A program made the translations under genes and the position numbers. DNA of 64,000 nt. Origin: Gammaproteobacteria bacterium (lineage in GTDB: Bacteria > Pseudomonadota > Gammaproteobacteria > Pseudomonadales > Azotimanducaceae). The notes under the pieces were generated by a model. It searched no databases, was not told where the DNA came from, and saw only the letters and a list, made by a program, of their open reading frames with translations. The DNA lies in the NCBI GenBank assembly GCA_028821515.1, contig JAPPGA010000039.1, positions 102,081-166,080 on the forward strand, read 5' to 3'. Below are positions 33,969-43,409 of this stretch, one piece after another. Position 1 is the stretch's first letter. Every line of letters begins with the position of its first letter.

Positions 33969-35396
33969 TCAGCCCTGTCGCAGCAGCGACTGCGCCCGGA
34001 CCACGGTCTCGTCGTCCGGCACGCGGCTGGCGTTGGCATACATGAGGCTCGCCGCGAGGAGCCGGTCACGCCAGCCGAACCGCAGTTGCCGATAGTTTTC
34101 AAGCATGGCCTCGGTGAACTTGATGTCGTGCGTTCCCCTGTTCTTGAGCGTCGCGGACCAGCGCAGGCGGTCCGCGAGCGCCACCGGGTTGCCACCGGCG
34201 TCCAGCCAGCCGAGTGCCTGCTGCACGGCGTTGTATCGACTGCGGCCAAGGGTCTCGAAAATCTCGTCCAGGCTCCCGGCCGCGGCTGGCTCGACCGTGT
34301 CGATGCGCCGATCCCGGGCACCCGGACGGGGCGTCGTCAGCTCCCGAAAGCGCGGCATGAAAGCCACCGCCTGCAGGAGCAGCATTCGCCGGGCGTCATC
34401 GGTATCGGAAGCCTCGTAGCAGTACCGCATCGCCTCGGCCGTCGTGTTCGCGTGAACGGCGACGATGTCGTTCCGGCGCAGGACCATCTCCGCCGCGAAC
34501 ATCGCGACCGCCTCCCACACCGTGTCCGCACTGATGCCACCTTCAAGCAGATCGGCCGCAGCAGACACGGCCGTTTCGCTACTGGCGGTCCTCAACTCCT
34601 GGAGCAGGGTTCGCGCCGCGGAGAGATCTTCGCGTCCCCGGCTCCAGTTGCCTGGAAGGGCAGCACCGATCGGCCGATTCGTTTTCCAGTCGTGATCGGC
34701 CAGGTATTCATGGCCCGCCGGGAAGTCATCGCCCTGCGGGTTCTGCACCGCGAGGGCCAGCGAACGGACCACGGGTTCGGCCAGCAGTCGGTCATCCCCA
34801 AAGGCTCGGCACAACCGGTGCGCGTTGGCGGCGGCGATGGTCTTGTGGCCGATGGCACGGAAGTCGCGCGCGGCGTGCAGCATGAGCGTCTGCAGCGCCG
34901 AACTGGCCTGCCCACCCATGACCACGCCGTGTGCAGCACGGTCCGCCGCATCGCGGTCCCACGCCGCCAAGGCGGCTTCCAACTCGGGTAAGCCCCCAGA
35001 GGTCTCGGCGATCGCCGGGAGAGACCAGGGACGGAAATGGTCCTGCTGACCGGACGCGGACTTGAAGTAGTTCGCCGTCCAGAGCAGCGGCAACCAGCGG
35101 CGCTCGTCCGGCATGCCGGCGACGGAAAGCTCGACGGACCGCAGCATCATGACGGCGTGGTACCTGAACCCGACGTGGGGATAGGGGCTCACTTCGCGAC
35201 AGGACGCGATGGCCAGGCCCCGAAGAAGTTCCTCCGGACGCAAGCCGGATCGAATTCGGGCTACCAGGCTGGCAAGCAGGGAATGGCGCGGCGCGTCGAT
35301 CAATAGTCGGGCGATGTCGGCGTCCTCCACCGCCGAAGTCGTCCTGATCCACGGCGCGACAGCGCCGGCCGCCAGCAGTTGACGGCGGGCGATCAT
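33969..35396 (-). CDS. hypothetical exported protein with Tat-like signal
   Basis: The 475-aa protein has N terminus MIARRQLLAAGAVAPW, a twin-Arg signal followed by a short hydrophobic stretch. The body is rich in helices, with conserved-looking His and Tyr stretches (YPHVGFRYHAVMMLRSVEL, VMGGQASSALQTLMLHAARDF, HKTIAAANAHRL) but no motif I know. It overlaps the FAD dehydrogenase by four bases (ATGA) and precedes the sigma factor gene, so it could be a periplasmic partner of that regulator. That is inference; helical repeats of this type also occur in proteins with no known role. Confidence 0.6.
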   Translation of the reverse strand: MIARRQLLAAGAVAPWIRTTSAVEDADIARLLIDAPRHSLLASLVARIRSGLRPEELLRGLAIASCREVSPYPHVGFRYHAVMMLRSVELSVAGMPDERRWLPLLWTANYFKSASGQQDHFRPWSLPAIAETSGGLPELEAALAAWDRDAADRAAHGVVMGGQASSALQTLMLHAARDFRAIGHKTIAAANAHRLCRAFGDDRLLAEPVVRSLALAVQNPQGDDFPAGHEYLADHDWKTNRPIGAALPGNWSRGREDLSAARTLLQELRTASSETAVSAAADLLEGGISADTVWEAVAMFAAEMVLRRNDIVAVHANTTAEAMRYCYEASDTDDARRMLLLQAVAFMPRFRELTTPRPGARDRRIDTVEPAAAGSLDEIFETLGRSRYNAVQQALGWLDAGGNPVALADRLRWSATLKNRGTHDIKFTEAMLENYRQLRFGWRDRLLAASLMYANASRVPDDETVVRAQSLLRQG

Positions 35397-36820
35397 GAAG
35401 GTGCCGAGTACTCCACGTCTTGCTGCGGCGCCCCAGAATCCCGGTCGAAAATCTTGCCGGGATTGAGAATGCCCTTAGGATCGAGCGCCTGCTTGAGGGT
35501 GCGCATCAGCGCCACTTCCTCCGGCGAACGCGAGATCAGGAGGTAGGACTTCTTCTCGAGGCCGATGCCGTGCTCGGCCGATATCGTTCCGCCGATATGC
35601 TTGAGCGGTTCGTAGACGGCTTGCTCGACCGCCTCCCTCGCGCTCTCCTCGTCCTCTCCAGCGCAGATTCCGAAGTGCAGGTTGCCATCGCCGAGGTGGC
35701 CGAAGGTGAAGTTGCGGTAGGTATCGAAAGACGCGTCCAGGAGACGGTTCACATCGCTGACATAGGCCTCCATGCTCGGTATCGGCAGGCCCACGTCGAA
35801 GATGAACAGCGGAGGGAACCGGTTGCACTGCTCGACGTCGTCGCGCATCGCCCACATTTCCCGTCGCTGCGCCTCGTTCTGCGCGATGACCGCATCGGCC
35901 AGGAGGCCGGACTCGTAGGCCTCGGCAAGGGCTGCCTGCGCGCGCGCGGCATCGTTGTCGGCGTCGCCTCCCATGGCCTCTACCAGGGCATAGTAGGGAT
36001 AGTCCTGGGGCAGCGGCGGTTTCTGCTTCGCCGGCGGCGTCGTAACGAGCCGGTAGAAATCGGACCAGAGCACCTCGAACGCCGACAGCGCGCCGCCGAG
36101 CCGTGCATCCATGTGCTTCAAGAGTTCCGGCAGCCTGTCGAAACTGTCCACCGCCACGAACATCGTCTCCTGGCTGCGCGGTTTCTCACGCAGCCGCAGC
36201 ACGGCCCGGGTCACGATACCGAGGCTCCCCTCGCTGCCGATGAACAACTGCTTCAGGTCGTAGCCCGCGTTGTTCTTGATCATCTGGTTCATCGAGGAAA
36301 CCACGGTGCCATCCGCCAGCACGGCCTCCAGGCCCAGCACCATGTCGCGCGTCATGCCGTAGCGGATCACGCGATTGCCGCCAGCGTTCGTCGAGATGTT
36401 CCCGCCCACGGTGCAACTTCCGCGGGCCCCGAGGTCGAGGGGATACAGCATCCCGTGGTCGTCCGCCGTTTCCTGCACCGTCTGCAGCGGGACGCCCGCC
36501 TGCACCGTCATTGTCCGGTTCACGAGATCCACGCTTTCCACGCGGTTCATCCGCTCCAGCGAAAGCATGATGTCGCGCGGTTCGCTGATGGCGCTCTGCA
36601 CCAGGCCCGTGAGGCCGCCCTGCGCGATAACGCTCTGTCCCGCGTCGTTGCATGCTCTCAGAACAGCGGCGACTTCCGCCGTGTCGCGCGGGCGGACGAT
36701 GGCCTTCGCCGCGATGGTATCGGAGCGCCAGATTCCCGCCGGGCGAGTGGACACATCGGTGCCGGTGAGCACACCCCGAGGGCCGGTGATCGCGGCCAGT
36801 GACTCAGAGATGTCGGCCAT
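35393..36820 (-). CDS. FAD-binding 2-hydroxyacid dehydrogenase (D-lactate/D-2-hydroxyglutarate type)
   Basis: The 475-aa flavoenzyme of the GlcD/D2HGDH group has the FAD domain (PCMH fold) with YPLDLGARGSCTVGGNISTNAGG and NNAGYDLKQLFIGSEGSLGIVT, and the C-terminal domain with FGHLGDGNLHFG and SAEHGIGLEK, which hold the metal and substrate carboxylate. It oxidises a D-2-hydroxyacid to the 2-oxoacid and passes electrons to a quinone or flavoprotein. AGGAGG precedes the ATG, 9 bases after the aceF stop. A D-lactate activity would feed pyruvate straight to the adjacent PDH complex, but the substrate is not proven by sequence. Confidence 0.85.
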   Translation of the reverse strand: MADISESLAAITGPRGVLTGTDVSTRPAGIWRSDTIAAKAIVRPRDTAEVAAVLRACNDAGQSVIAQGGLTGLVQSAISEPRDIMLSLERMNRVESVDLVNRTMTVQAGVPLQTVQETADDHGMLYPLDLGARGSCTVGGNISTNAGGNRVIRYGMTRDMVLGLEAVLADGTVVSSMNQMIKNNAGYDLKQLFIGSEGSLGIVTRAVLRLREKPRSQETMFVAVDSFDRLPELLKHMDARLGGALSAFEVLWSDFYRLVTTPPAKQKPPLPQDYPYYALVEAMGGDADNDAARAQAALAEAYESGLLADAVIAQNEAQRREMWAMRDDVEQCNRFPPLFIFDVGLPIPSMEAYVSDVNRLLDASFDTYRNFTFGHLGDGNLHFGICAGEDEESAREAVEQAVYEPLKHIGGTISAEHGIGLEKKSYLLISRSPEEVALMRTLKQALDPKGILNPGKIFDRDSGAPQQDVEYSAPS

Positions 36821-36829
36821 TCGAGCCTC

Positions 36830-38134
36830 CTACATGACCAGCCGGCGGATGTCCCCCAGCAGGCGCATCAGCTCCACCATGAAACTCCCGCCTTCGACGC
36901 CGTTGATCGCGCGGTGGTCGTACGACAGCGCCAGCGGGAGCACGGCGCGCGGCCGGAACTCGAGGCCGTCCCAGACTGGTTTCGTGGCGAGACGGCCGAC
37001 GCCGAGAATTCCGACCTCGGGCGCGTTGACGATGGGCGTGAATCCCGTGCCTCCGATGCGGCCGAGGCTCGAAACCGTGAAGCAGCCACCCTGCAGGTCG
37101 TCGGGCTTCAGCCTGCGCTCCCGTGCCGAAGCCGACAGCTCGGCAATCTCGGCGGCGAGTTGCCACACACCCTTCCGGTCGACGTCGCGGATGACCGGCA
37201 CCACGAGCCCCTCCTCGGTATCGACCGCGAATCCCACGTGGTGGTACTGCTTGAGAATCAGGCCATCAGCGCTCGCGTTGAGCGAAGCATTGAGGCGCGG
37301 GAATGCGCGCAGGTTCTCTGCGCAGGCCTTCATGACGAACGCGAGCGGCGTCAGCTTCACGCCCCGTTCTTCGCCCTCCCTTGCCAGCGATTTGCGGAAC
37401 GCCTCTAGTTCGGTCACGTCCGCTTCGTCGTGCTGCGTCACATGCACGACGTTGAGCCAACTGCCGTACAGGTTTTTGCCACCCCGGGCCTGTAGCCGCG
37501 TCAGGGGCACTTCCTCCACGGGACCGAACCTCGCGAAGTCAATCACCGGCACGGCGGGTAGCGATGCGGCCGGGGCCGGGGCCGTCATCGTCGCCTTTAC
37601 GAACGCCTTGACGTCGTCCTTGACTATGCGACCCCGGGGCCCGGAGCCCCGAATGGCCTCGAGATCCGCACCGAGCTCACGCGCCAGGCGCCGCACTGCG
37701 GGGCCGGCATAGACGCGCCCCGTTCCGGTCGGCGTGTGGGGCACCGCAACGTCAGGCGGCGTCATCGGGCGTGTTGGAATCTCCGCCACTGCCGGCGTGC
37801 GCGTTGCCCTGGCTACCTCGACTTCCTCGGCCTGGCCGGCGCTATCTTCCACCGGTTCGGCGGCGTCGGCGGCCGGGGTCGGGGCATCCGTGGCAATGGT
37901 CGCGATGACATCGCCCGCGTTTACTTCGTCCCCGAGTACGACTTTCAGATGGCGCAATGTCCCCGCGAACGGAGACGGCACTTCCATGGATGCCTTGTCG
38001 GATTCGATCACGATGAGGGGGTCGTCCACCTCGACGGTATCGCCGGGCGCGACGCACAGCTCGATGACCTCCACGTCCTCCGCTTCTCCAATGTCGGGGA
38101 TCACGATGTCGGTTTCGTGTTCCGGGCTTGCCAT
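36830..38134 (-). CDS. aceF: pyruvate dehydrogenase E2, dihydrolipoyl acetyltransferase
   Basis: Core of the pyruvate dehydrogenase complex (434 aa). One lipoyl domain at residues 5-80 carries the lipoylated Lys in IESDKASMEVPSP; E. coli has three. A Pro/Ala linker follows, then the E3-binding domain (YAGPAVRRLARELGADLEAIRGSG), another linker and the catalytic domain ending with SYDHRAINGVEGGSF. The catalytic His is present; the partner residue is Asn where E. coli has Asp, as also in Azotobacter. It overlaps aceE by one base of ATGA coupling. No lpd (E3) gene follows; an FAD dehydrogenase does. Confidence 0.95.
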   Translation of the reverse strand: MASPEHETDIVIPDIGEAEDVEVIELCVAPGDTVEVDDPLIVIESDKASMEVPSPFAGTLRHLKVVLGDEVNAGDVIATIATDAPTPAADAAEPVEDSAGQAEEVEVARATRTPAVAEIPTRPMTPPDVAVPHTPTGTGRVYAGPAVRRLARELGADLEAIRGSGPRGRIVKDDVKAFVKATMTAPAPAASLPAVPVIDFARFGPVEEVPLTRLQARGGKNLYGSWLNVVHVTQHDEADVTELEAFRKSLAREGEERGVKLTPLAFVMKACAENLRAFPRLNASLNASADGLILKQYHHVGFAVDTEEGLVVPVIRDVDRKGVWQLAAEIAELSASARERRLKPDDLQGGCFTVSSLGRIGGTGFTPIVNAPEVGILGVGRLATKPVWDGLEFRPRAVLPLALSYDHRAINGVEGGSFMVELMRLLGDIRRLVM

Positions 38135-40812
38135 CACGCGACCCTGGGATTCGCCTTGTCCGGATCGATGCCCATGTTCTCCATGGCGGCGCACAGGTCC
38201 GCAGAGGCCAGGACCTGCCGCCTGGTGAGTTGCTCGAGGGCAGCCAGCGTTACGAATTTCTCGTCCACTTCGAAGAAATGGCGCAGTTTCTCGCGCGTAT
38301 CGCTGCGGCCAAAGCCGTCGGTGCCGAGCACCCGGTAGGGGGCATCGAAGTATGCGCGGATCGATTCGGCATGCCTGCGGACGTAGTCCGTCGCCGCCAC
38401 CACGGGAATCTCCCCGTCGAGGCAAGCGGCGACATGGGACCGGCGCGGCCTGTCGCCGGGGTGCAGGAGGTTCCATCGTTCCGTGTCCGCGCCGTCACGG
38501 GCCAGTTCGGTAAAGCTCGTCACGCTCCAGACTTCCGATGAGATGCCGTGGTCTTCGTGCAACCGCTCTGCCGCTTTCAGCGTCTCCCGCAACACCGCGC
38601 CGCCACCGAGCAGGCGGACGCGCTTCGGATTCGCCTCGGCGAAGTCACCAACGGAGCGCAGCCGGTACATGCCCCTCACGATTCCCTCCCGTACCGCCTT
38701 GGCTTTCGGCATGGCGGGTTGCGGGTAGTTCTCGTTCATCACCGTGATGTAGAAGAAGACGCGCTCGCTGTCCGCGTACATGCGCCTCAGTCCGTTGTGG
38801 ATGATGACCGCGAGTTCGTAGGCGTAGCACGGGTCGTACGCTATGCAATTCGGTATCGCCGACGCAAGCAGGTGGCTGTGGCCGTCCTGGTGCTGCAGAC
38901 CTTCTCCGTTCAGCGTCGTGCGCCCCGATGTACCGCCAAGCAGGAAGCCTCGTGCCTGCATGTCGCCCGCCGCCCACGCGAGGTCGCCCACGCGCTGAAA
39001 GCCGAACATCGAGTAGAAGATGTAGAACGGGATCAGGGTAAAGCGGTGCGTGCTGTAGGACGTGGCCGCCGCGAGCCAGGCCGAGAACGCGCCCGCCTCG
39101 TTGATCCCCTCTTCCAGCACCTGTCCGTCCATGGATTCCCGGTACGCGGCGATTTCGCCCGAGTCCTCCGGTTCGTACAACTGGCCCTCGGACGAATAGA
39201 TCGCAAGCTGACGGAACATGCCCTCCATGCCGAACGTGCGCGCCTCGTCGGGAACGATGGGAACGATGCGTTCACCGATGTCCTTCTCGCGCACGAGCGT
39301 CGAGAGAATGCGCACGAAAGCCATGGTGGTTGAGATGGCTCGCTTGCCCGAACCATCCAGCTGGCTCCGGAACATCGCGAGGTCCGGCGCCGAGATGCGC
39401 GAGTCGTCGGTCATGCGCTTCGGAATGGGCCCGCCGAGACGCTCCCGCTGCTTCTTGAGGTAGACCGTCTCGGGGGCGTCTTCCGCCGGCCGATAGTACG
39501 GCACGGCGGCGAGTTCGTCGTCGGAGAGCGGTATGTCGAAGCGGTCGCGGAAGTGCTTGAGGCCATCGAGGTCGAGTTTCTTGACCTGGTGAGTGGTGTT
39601 CTCCGATTCGCCCGCATCGCCCATGCCGTATCCCTTGACGGTCTTCGCGAGGATCACCGTGGGCTCGTCCTTGTGGTTCACCGCCGCGTGGTAGGCGGCG
39701 AACACCTTGAAGGGATCGTGGCCACCGCGGTTCAGGCGCATGATGTCGTCGTCGGAAAGGTGCTCGACCAGGGCGCGGACTTCCGGGTGCCGACCGAAAA
39801 AGTGCTCCCGCGTATAGCCGCCGCCCTTGGCCTTGTAGTTCTGGTACTCACCATCGACGGCTTCGTTCATCCGCTGCTGCAACAGTCCCGCGGTGTCTTT
39901 CGCCAGGATCGGGTCCCAGTGGCGCCCCCACACCACCTTGATCACGTTCCAGCCCGCGCCGCGGAACTCCCCTTCGAGTTCCTGGATGATCTTGCCGTTG
40001 CCGCGGACCGGACCGTCGAGACGCTGCAGGTTGCAGTTCACCACGAAGATCAGGTTGTCGAGCCGCTCGCGCCCGGCCAGCGACAGCACACCGAGCGACT
40101 CCGGCTCATCGCACTCGCCGTCACCGATGAACGCCCAGACCTTGCGGTCATCCATGGGGATGAGGCCGCGCCGGTCGAGGTACTTCATGATGTGGGCCTG
40201 GTAGATCGCCTGGATCGGTCCGAGGCCCATGGACACCGTCGGGAACTGCCAATAGCCCGGCATGAGCCACGGATGCGGATACGAGGAGAGTCCGCCGCCA
40301 TCGACCTCCCGGCGGAAACGGTCCAGTTGGTCTTCTGTCAGGCGGCCCTCCAGGAACGAGCGCGCGTAGATTCCGGGCGCGCTGTGGCCCTGGAAGTAGA
40401 TCAGGTCGCCCGCATGCTCATCCGTAGGTCCGCGAAAGAAGTAGTTGAAGCCCACGTCGTAGAGCGTGGCGGCCGACGCGAACGTGGAGATATGCCCCCC
40501 GAGATCGTCATCGCCCTTGTTGGCGCGGAGCACCATGGCAAGCGCGTTCCAGCGAATCAGCGAGCGAATCCGGCGCTCCATGAACAGGTCGCCGGGCATG
40601 AACGCCTCGTCGGTGGGCGGGATCGTGTTCCTGTAAGGGGTCGTCAGCAGGTAGGGCAGACGCTCACCGGTCTGCGCCAGCCGCGACGAAAGCCGCTCCA
40701 TCAGCACGCTGGCCCGATCGATACCGTGTTCCCGGATGACGGACTCCAGTGCGTCGAGCCACTCCTGCGTCTCCTCCGGATCGATGTCCTCAACGTGCCT
40801 CGGTCGTTCCAT
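38134..40812 (-). CDS. aceE: pyruvate dehydrogenase E1, homodimeric
   Basis: The 892-aa thiamine-diphosphate enzyme decarboxylates pyruvate and acetylates the lipoyl group of E2. It has the homodimeric gammaproteobacterial layout: an N-terminal ThDP-binding region with FIGDGECDEPESLG and the metal ligands NLIFVVNCNLQRLDGPVRGN, the middle domain with FFGRHPEV and KTVKGYGMGD, and a C-terminal transketolase-like domain. It is the first gene of the unit and is divergent from nothing directly; a 106-base gap separates it from the fructokinase gene. No PdhR regulator is nearby. Confidence 0.96.
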   Translation of the reverse strand: MERPRHVEDIDPEETQEWLDALESVIREHGIDRASVLMERLSSRLAQTGERLPYLLTTPYRNTIPPTDEAFMPGDLFMERRIRSLIRWNALAMVLRANKGDDDLGGHISTFASAATLYDVGFNYFFRGPTDEHAGDLIYFQGHSAPGIYARSFLEGRLTEDQLDRFRREVDGGGLSSYPHPWLMPGYWQFPTVSMGLGPIQAIYQAHIMKYLDRRGLIPMDDRKVWAFIGDGECDEPESLGVLSLAGRERLDNLIFVVNCNLQRLDGPVRGNGKIIQELEGEFRGAGWNVIKVVWGRHWDPILAKDTAGLLQQRMNEAVDGEYQNYKAKGGGYTREHFFGRHPEVRALVEHLSDDDIMRLNRGGHDPFKVFAAYHAAVNHKDEPTVILAKTVKGYGMGDAGESENTTHQVKKLDLDGLKHFRDRFDIPLSDDELAAVPYYRPAEDAPETVYLKKQRERLGGPIPKRMTDDSRISAPDLAMFRSQLDGSGKRAISTTMAFVRILSTLVREKDIGERIVPIVPDEARTFGMEGMFRQLAIYSSEGQLYEPEDSGEIAAYRESMDGQVLEEGINEAGAFSAWLAAATSYSTHRFTLIPFYIFYSMFGFQRVGDLAWAAGDMQARGFLLGGTSGRTTLNGEGLQHQDGHSHLLASAIPNCIAYDPCYAYELAVIIHNGLRRMYADSERVFFYITVMNENYPQPAMPKAKAVREGIVRGMYRLRSVGDFAEANPKRVRLLGGGAVLRETLKAAERLHEDHGISSEVWSVTSFTELARDGADTERWNLLHPGDRPRRSHVAACLDGEIPVVAATDYVRRHAESIRAYFDAPYRVLGTDGFGRSDTREKLRHFFEVDEKFVTLAALEQLTRRQVLASADLCAAMENMGIDPDKANPRVA

Positions 40813-40918
40813 AGCAATCCGCTCTGGTCAGCGCGCATGCCCGTGTGCCGCGCATTATATAAGCTGTCCCCATTCCCGCTTCGGACAATGCATAAGACCG
40901 AACCTTGCGCGAAACGTC

Positions 40919-41836
40919 TCAGCCGTGCAGCCGGGCGGCACCGAGCACTCCGCTCGCGTCCCCGAACTGCGCGGGCTTGAGCAGCGTCGCGCCCTCGTGG
41001 GTGAAGCCGTATCGGGACATCAGTTCCGGGACCCTCTCGTAGATCCGGGGGATGTTGGAGACGCCGCCGCCCAGCACGATGACATCCGGATCGACGATGT
41101 TGACGATCTGTGCCAGGGCTCGCGCGAGCATCGCAAAATAGAGGTCCATGGCGGGCGTCTCGAGCTTCGCGATCTCCTCTGGAGCCCTTGCGACCCCTTC
41201 GAGTTCTTCGTATGTCGCCGCCAGCGCCGGACCCGAAATCCACGTCTCGATGCAATCGACGCGGCCGCAATAGCATGTCCGGCTGGCGAGGCGCGCCTCG
41301 CATTCCCGCAAGCGAGGCTCGATAACCCAGTCGGCGCGACGATAGGGCATCGGCGTATGGCCCCATTCGCCGCCGACCGCATTGGCGCCCTCCAGCAAAC
41401 TTCCGTTGACCACGATGCCGCCCCCAACGCCGGTGCCGAGAATGACGCCGAACACGACGTTCGCTCCCCGGCCCGCGCCATCGCGCGCCTCTGACAACGC
41501 GAAGCAGTTGGCGTCGTTGGCGATACCCACCCGGGGACCCAGGCGCCCCACCAGGTCATCGAGCAACGGCGTTCCGTTCAGCCAGGTCGCATTGCAGTTC
41601 TTCAGGACGTGGCGCTGCTCCACCCAGGCTCCGGGCGTCCCGATGCCCACTGGACAGGGCCCGCCCGTGCGGGCATCCAGGTCGTGTACAAGCCGGCACA
41701 GCGCGCTCAGGGTCATTTCGTAGTCTCCCTGGGGAGCGGATCGGCGCTCGCGATGCACGACTTCACCGGTCGCGTTCATCAGTACCGCTTCGATCTTCGT
41801 ACCGCCGAAGTCGATCCCGATCCGCAAGCCGGTCAT
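40919..41836 (-). CDS. mak: ROK-family sugar kinase, fructokinase (Mak) type
   Basis: The 305-aa kinase has the ATP-binding GIDFGGTKIEAV at residues 6-17, STWLNG-like ATWLNGTP, IANDANCFALSEA with the catalytic Asp, and the ROK zinc motif GHTPMP plus CYCGRVDCIETWISG. The spacing and the VLGGGVSNIPRIYERV stretch resemble E. coli Mak (YajF) more than NagK. It phosphorylates fructose or a related sugar. ATG 41834-41836 overlaps the ampD stop (ATGA), so it is transcribed after ampD; N-acetyl sugar recycling is therefore an alternative role. Confidence 0.85.
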   Translation of the reverse strand: MTGLRIGIDFGGTKIEAVLMNATGEVVHRERRSAPQGDYEMTLSALCRLVHDLDARTGGPCPVGIGTPGAWVEQRHVLKNCNATWLNGTPLLDDLVGRLGPRVGIANDANCFALSEARDGAGRGANVVFGVILGTGVGGGIVVNGSLLEGANAVGGEWGHTPMPYRRADWVIEPRLRECEARLASRTCYCGRVDCIETWISGPALAATYEELEGVARAPEEIAKLETPAMDLYFAMLARALAQIVNIVDPDVIVLGGGVSNIPRIYERVPELMSRYGFTHEGATLLKPAQFGDASGVLGAARLHG

Positions 41837-42405
41837 GTCTTGTGCGAGGGGTTCCCCCTCGTGTACAGGCTCTGGTATACGCGCTGCCAGTCGAAGTTCG
41901 GACCGGGGTCTGTCTTGCGCGCTGGCGCGATCTCGCTGTGGCCCACTATTGCACTCCGGTCCAGGCGCGGATAGCGGGCGATCAGGGTATTGAGGATGCG
42001 CGCGAGGACGACGTACTGCCGGTCGGTATACCCGGAGTCGTCCGTGCCTTCGAGCTCGATGCCGATGGAGAAGTCGTTGCAACTCGACCGGCCCCGGCAG
42101 CACGAGACGCCCGCATGCCACGCGCGGCGATCGAAGGGAACGAACTGCGACAACCCGCCCGAACGGTTCACGAAAAGATGCGTCGAAACGCGCACCCCCT
42201 CGAGGTCAGCCAGGCGGGGATCGCGGGAGCAGTCGAGGGTGTTGCGGAAGAACCGTTCCACGGCCCCGGTGCCGAACTCGCCCGGCGGCAATGAAATACC
42301 GTGAACGACGACCAGGCTGACGTCGTCCGGATCAGGTCGCGCATCCTGATTGGGCGACGGCGTTCGGCTGGCCTTCGTCAACCAATGTTCGGGGCTTACA
42401 ATCAC
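41833..42405 (-). CDS. ampD: 1,6-anhydro-N-acetylmuramyl-L-alanine amidase
   Basis: Cytoplasmic zinc amidase of muropeptide recycling. It removes the peptide from anhydroMurNAc and thereby keeps AmpR-type beta-lactamase induction low. About 190 aa, with the zinc ligands in VVHGISLP and GHSEIAPARKTDPGPNFDW and the stretches HLFVNRSGGLSQFVPFDRRAWHAG and SIGIELEGTDD. GTG 42403-42405 gives the family length; an ATG at 42441 would overlap the divergent nadC start. Order ampD-nadC divergent is as in Pseudomonas and E. coli. ampE is absent. Confidence 0.92.
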   Translation of the reverse strand: MIVSPEHWLTKASRTPSPNQDARPDPDDVSLVVVHGISLPPGEFGTGAVERFFRNTLDCSRDPRLADLEGVRVSTHLFVNRSGGLSQFVPFDRRAWHAGVSCCRGRSSCNDFSIGIELEGTDDSGYTDRQYVVLARILNTLIARYPRLDRSAIVGHSEIAPARKTDPGPNFDWQRVYQSLYTRGNPSHKT

Positions 42406-42432
42406 AGCGCGATCATACGCAAGCGATAGCCC

Positions 42433-43278
42433 ATGCAACACCGTGCTACTACGCCGCCGCCCGAAGTCGTCGAGGCGAACGTCCGCGCCGCGCTGGCCGA
42501 GGATGTGGGCGAGGGAGACGTTACGGCGGAACTCGTGGAACGCGGCACCTGCGCCCGCGCCGTGGTGGTGTCGCGTTCCTCGGGAGTGTTCTGCGGCGCG
42601 CCCTGGGTCGTCGAGACGTTCCGCCAGGTTGACCCCGGCGTCCGCGTCGACAGGATCGCCGAAGATGGGGCTCGCCTGTCGCCTGATGAAACGGTGATGG
42701 AGTTCTCAGGCGCCGCGCGAAGTCTGTTGACGGCCGAGCGGACGATCCTCAATTTCGCGCAGCTCCTTTCGGGAACTGCCACCCGCGCGAGCGCCTACGC
42801 ACAGGCCGTCGCGGGAACGAAAGCCGAGGTCCTCGACACCCGCAAGACCATCCCCGGCCTGCGGGCAGCGCAGAAGTACGCCGCAGCCGTCGGTGGCATC
42901 CGCAACCATCGCGCCGGACTGTTCGACGCCTACCTGATCAAGGAGAACCACATCGCGGCCGCGGGCGGGATTGCCGTCGCGGTGCGACGCGCGCGAAGCG
43001 CCCGCCCGGACCTGGTCGTGGAGGTGGAAGTGGAGGATCTGGACCAGCTCGACGAAGCGCTTGTTGCCGCTCCGGACATCGTGCTGCTCGACAATTTCTC
43101 CCGCGGGCAGATCCGGGAGGCGGTTCGGCGCAACGCCAGCCGGGTCAAGATCGAGGTGTCTGGCGGAATCCACCTCGCGGATGCGGCCTCAATCGCGCGT
43201 CTCGGGGTCGACTACATCTCGGTCGGCGACATCACGAAGCACGTCGAACCGCTCGACCTCTCGATGCGTTTCGGTTGA
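42433..43278 (+). CDS. nadC: nicotinate-nucleotide pyrophosphorylase (carboxylating)
   Basis: Converts quinolinate and PRPP to nicotinate mononucleotide in NAD synthesis. The 281-aa protein shows EDVGEGDVTAEL, ERTILNFAQLLSGTAT, DTRKTIPGLRAAQKYAAAVGG with the PRPP-binding Arg and Lys residues, NHRAGLFDAYLIKENH and KIEVSGGI near the end. The tRNA-Thr gene lies on the other strand one base after the stop. Confidence 0.96.
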   Translation: MQHRATTPPPEVVEANVRAALAEDVGEGDVTAELVERGTCARAVVVSRSSGVFCGAPWVVETFRQVDPGVRVDRIAEDGARLSPDETVMEFSGAARSLLTAERTILNFAQLLSGTATRASAYAQAVAGTKAEVLDTRKTIPGLRAAQKYAAAVGGIRNHRAGLFDAYLIKENHIAAAGGIAVAVRRARSARPDLVVEVEVEDLDQLDEALVAAPDIVLLDNFSRGQIREAVRRNASRVKIEVSGGIHLADAASIARLGVDYISVGDITKHVEPLDLSMRFG

Positions 43279-43279
43279 C

Positions 43280-43355
43280 TGGTGCCGGGACGGAGACTCG
43301 AACTCCGGACTCCCGCATTACGAATGCGGTGCTCTACCAGCTGAGCTATCCCGGC
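43280..43355 (-). tRNA. tRNA-Thr (anticodon CGT)
   Basis: On the minus strand the acceptor stem GCCGGGA/TCCCGGC closes a full cloverleaf: D arm with AGCTCAGCTGGTAGAGCA, anticodon stem CCGCA/TGCGG with loop TTCGTAA (anticodon CGT), T arm CGGAG-TTCGAGT-CTCCG, and an encoded CCA end. A tRNA-Thr between the pilin locus and nadC is also present in Pseudomonas aeruginosa, where it is a hot spot for pilin-gene exchange. Confidence 0.96.
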
Positions 43356-43409
43356 ATGGGTCCGGCCGGTTCGCCGAATCCATGCGAAGGATACCGGAAA
43401 CCGGCAGGA

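Noticed and set aside
36898..36930. Asn in place of Asp in the E2 catalytic motif (SYDHRAING)
   Set aside because: It differs from E. coli, but the Azotobacter E2 also has Asn at this place, so it is a known active variant and not damage.
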